Below are positions 61,617 to 64,000 of a DNA stretch of 64,000 nt, in pieces (position 1 is the stretch's first letter; every line of letters begins with the position of its first letter). Both the position numbers and the translations under genes were made by a program. The DNA is from Pithys albifrons albifrons (Eukaryota > Chordata > Aves > Passeriformes > Thamnophilidae), in NCBI RefSeq assembly GCF_047495875.1, contig NC_092470.1, forward strand, positions 16,405,001-16,469,000. Direction: 5' to 3'. A model generated the notes under the pieces. The model searched no databases and was not told where the DNA came from. It saw only the letters and a list, made by a program, of their open reading frames with translations.

Positions 61617-63300
61617 CCAAAGCCTTTTCATCTATGCCTTGCTGTTCTCTGCCTGGTTTTTATGAGGGTTTATTAAGAAGTAGCCATTTGAGACTCCAAA
61701 CACAAAGAAAAAAAAAAGAAAAAAAGGAAAAGAAAAGGCAAAAGTCAATAAAACCAGAAAACTAGTTGGTCTGATCAGTGTCAAGTTACATTGTTTTCAA
61801 CTTGAATTAACTGTAGCCATCAATAAAACTATAGAAATGGGGAAGTTGCTGTTATAAATTAATGATTATTTGCCATGAGCTTTAACAGGGTTGTGTGTGC
61901 CACATTTTATTGTGATGGTTTATTCTTATTTGGTACAACAGTAATTGGGTCTTAAACATGATAAAGCATCCTAAAGGCTGCATTGGTAGCAGAGCTGTCT
62001 GCAGCAGGTTTTTAACTCTAGTTAAAGAAGGTTAATCAAAGCTAATGAATCTGTTTTATCCATTGCCATGAGTATATCAAAAGAATGTACCACCAGGTGA
62101 AGGAGCTAAAATATGAATTGTTCAACTGTGAACATACATTTTCAGCATGGTAATACTTCCAGCCCCTTGTTATGTATTGGATATCTTAATAGTTTGATGT
62201 GCTTCTACATTTGCCACTGGCAGAGGAGGGAAGAGAGCTGACACTTGCAGAGAAATAGGGAGAGCTGTCTTGCACCCCTCAGTGTTAGAATAGCAGTGAA
62301 ACTGATGCAGAGCACCATGGTGTTTTATATGACAGGTTATAAAGAGGGCCAAAGTAGGTCCAGCTCATTTGACCTTGCTTTTCTTATAAAGCCCACGGTC
62401 CTGAGCCACACACAGCAAGTGATGGAAGGTTCCTCCGCTACCATCGCAGTGTAAAAATCCTGTTCACCTTCTCCCTTTGCTCCCTTTCCTCTTTTCCCTC
62501 TTCTCAAGCATGTCTTGGCATTTCTTGTAGTTTTGCAAATCTGGGGAAGGAGTCAAGAAGAAAAGGGCTAGGACAGCAGATTGGTGTATCAATGTGCTTT
62601 CATGCATGGAAAAAGGGAAAATTTCTGTACTAGCCATAGTACAAGACAGAGTAAACTAATTAGAGCAAGATTGCTACCATCCCACCCTGTCAAGGTACCC
62701 TTCTTCTCTTAGTAGTCCCATCGATTTCATGCACAAGCTAAGCCAGGATAGTCTGGCCCTTAGTGGTGCTCAGTCACTGCACCGAGGGGAGGAATTTTCC
62801 TGGGTGCCCTCCATGCTGTCTTTGCCAAGGTGCAAATGTTGCTGCTTGAATTTTGAAGCCAGCAACAAAACAGAAGCAACCCAGCCGCAGCCGACTCCTT
62901 GTTTTTCCTGAGATTCCTTCACAGGAATAAAGCAGGAGAGCAGCACCCAGCACAGACACACAGAGCCTGTTCTGGTAACAAGGCATCAAGTGGTGGAAGC
63001 AGAAAGCATTTGCCCTGCCTCTGGAATCCTGTAATCTCTGCAATTGCACTGGCACATTGCAATCCTTGCTTTTTGTTTTTTCCTCCTTTTTTTGTCCTTT
63101 GGATGACTTTTCATCTCAGGCTGGGACAACTGGTCAGAGACGCTCAACCAGGTCAGGTGTGCTGGGTGTTGAACTGATGAAAGCTAATTAAAAGGTAAAA
63201 AAACCCTGAAACCCCAAACCAAAAGAAACAAACAAACAAACAAAAAAGGCAGATTCCTCCACTCACATCTGCCCCTTACCAGCACAGTTTCAAGATCTGT
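61617..63300. other. Unique non-coding DNA
   Basis: Unique sequence with an A-rich tract at 61700-61737 and an (AAAC)n run at 63224-63246. The part from 61740 to 62040 has many TAAT/TTAA words and may be conserved. No gene is recognised. Confidence 0.45.
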
Positions 63301-64000
63301 GAGTGAGGGTGAAGTTAGAAAAGGGCGGCTGATTTAAAGGAAAGGCAGCTCGCTGGAGACACTGAGGGAGGGGAGGCACAAGGACTAATTGCAGCCTTGA
63401 TGAGGGAGAAGTCCAGCATAGGTTTCAGCACAACACCCCTCTGAGCAGCTCTCCTCACTTTGGCAAGCTACAGAACCTCATCTCCACCACCTTTGAATTA
63501 AGGGGGGGGCGGGGGGGGGGGACGGGAAGAGGGAGGAAAAAAAACCCAAACAAAACCCCCAAAAATAGTTGCAAAATTCAGGGCCTGTTAGGCTTCAGCT
63601 AATTAGAAAAAATGGGTTTCTTCCCCCACCCCGTCCTGCTCCCCCTCTAGCCTTTCTTTCTTCAGCACCTTTTCTTTCAAACATTTAGTCTCAGGAGGGG
63701 GAATCCAGCCTCTTGGCTGGGCTGTTTTCAAAACACGCCTTTGAATGCTTCTCCCTAATTCACGTCTTTTGTTTTTCCTCTTTTGTGTTTGCCAGTTTGA
63801 CCATATAACGTTATACATCTGGTGTATAGCTTGTTGGGGGCTTTCTTTCTCCCAGGGATCCTATGCATTCCCTATAGGACCCTCCTGGGCTTCCATTTGA
63901 GCTATCGTGTAACATAAAGGGGGCTAAAGCAGGGCCAGAGGGATGAAAGCAGGGAGGAGGGGAGCGAGGGGGGCACGGCCAGTGAAGAGTGCGCCCGACA
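63301..64000. other. GC-rising right edge, possible flank of a CpG island
   Basis: GC content and CpG frequency increase towards the right end, with gggcggc at about 63326, a G-run with CpGs at 63502-63526, and ggggagcgag, gcacggcc and gtgcgcccgaca in the last 45 bases. This may be the outer edge of a promoter-associated island beyond the window. No TATA box, start site or exon can be identified. Confidence 0.3.
63502..63533 (+). other. G-quadruplex-type motif
   Basis: Eight G, a C, eleven G, then two further G-triplets within 12 bases. It meets the four-tract pattern on the plus strand. Confidence 0.85.

Overview
This window looks like nuclear DNA from a bird. The clearest sign is a set of short, 5'-truncated CR1 LINE fragments on both strands. 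Two of them end in the ATTCTATG-type tail typical of avian CR1. There are also a few very old, eroded MIR SINEs of the amniote type. Alu, L1 and dense SINE cover are absent and recognisable interspersed repeats are sparse, which fits a bird better than a mammal, turtle or crocodilian. The species cannot be named from the sequence.

No protein-coding gene could be supported. Open frames are short, overlap on both strands, run through repeats and resemble no protein family I recognise. No tRNA, snRNA, recognised miRNA or CRISPR array was found. The window is best read as intergenic or intronic DNA, probably a gene-poor region. Several unique stretches keep CpGs and homeodomain-, octamer- or GATA-like words and look like candidate conserved non-coding elements, but this cannot be shown without a cross-species alignment. 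The last ~700 bases become richer in G, C and CpG and could be the outer flank of a promoter or CpG island beyond the window.

Layout: 1-18.8 kb is unique sequence with CR1 pieces at about 2.9, 8.1, 10.6 and 13.1 kb, MIR at about 5.9 kb and weaker MIR matches at 10.8 and 15.2 kb. At 18.86-19.19 kb lies a 307-bp element flanked by a 13-bp direct repeat. Read on the minus strand it begins with a complete 5S rRNA-like sequence and continues into a CpG-rich body of about 190 bp. From 19.2 to 27.6 kb the sequence is unique with a few microsatellites. At 27.59-28.40 kb a 785-bp insertion, flanked by a 14-15-bp direct repeat, consists of inverted copies of a unit of about 330 bp carrying telomere-type TTAGGG/CCCTAA tracts. 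From 28.4 to 64 kb are CR1 copies (about 32.7, 43.0, 45.1 and 58.9 kb), MIR-like relics (35.5, 44.8, 46.3 and 54.8 kb), microsatellites (including C21 followed by an AC run at 51.8 kb), two G-quadruplex-type tracts (47.6 and 63.5 kb) and long unique stretches.

The two most unusual objects are the 5S-headed element and the telomere-repeat palindrome. Both have long target-site-like duplications, neither has a poly(A) tail, and I cannot assign either to a named repeat family from memory. All identities were judged by eye; no search was run.
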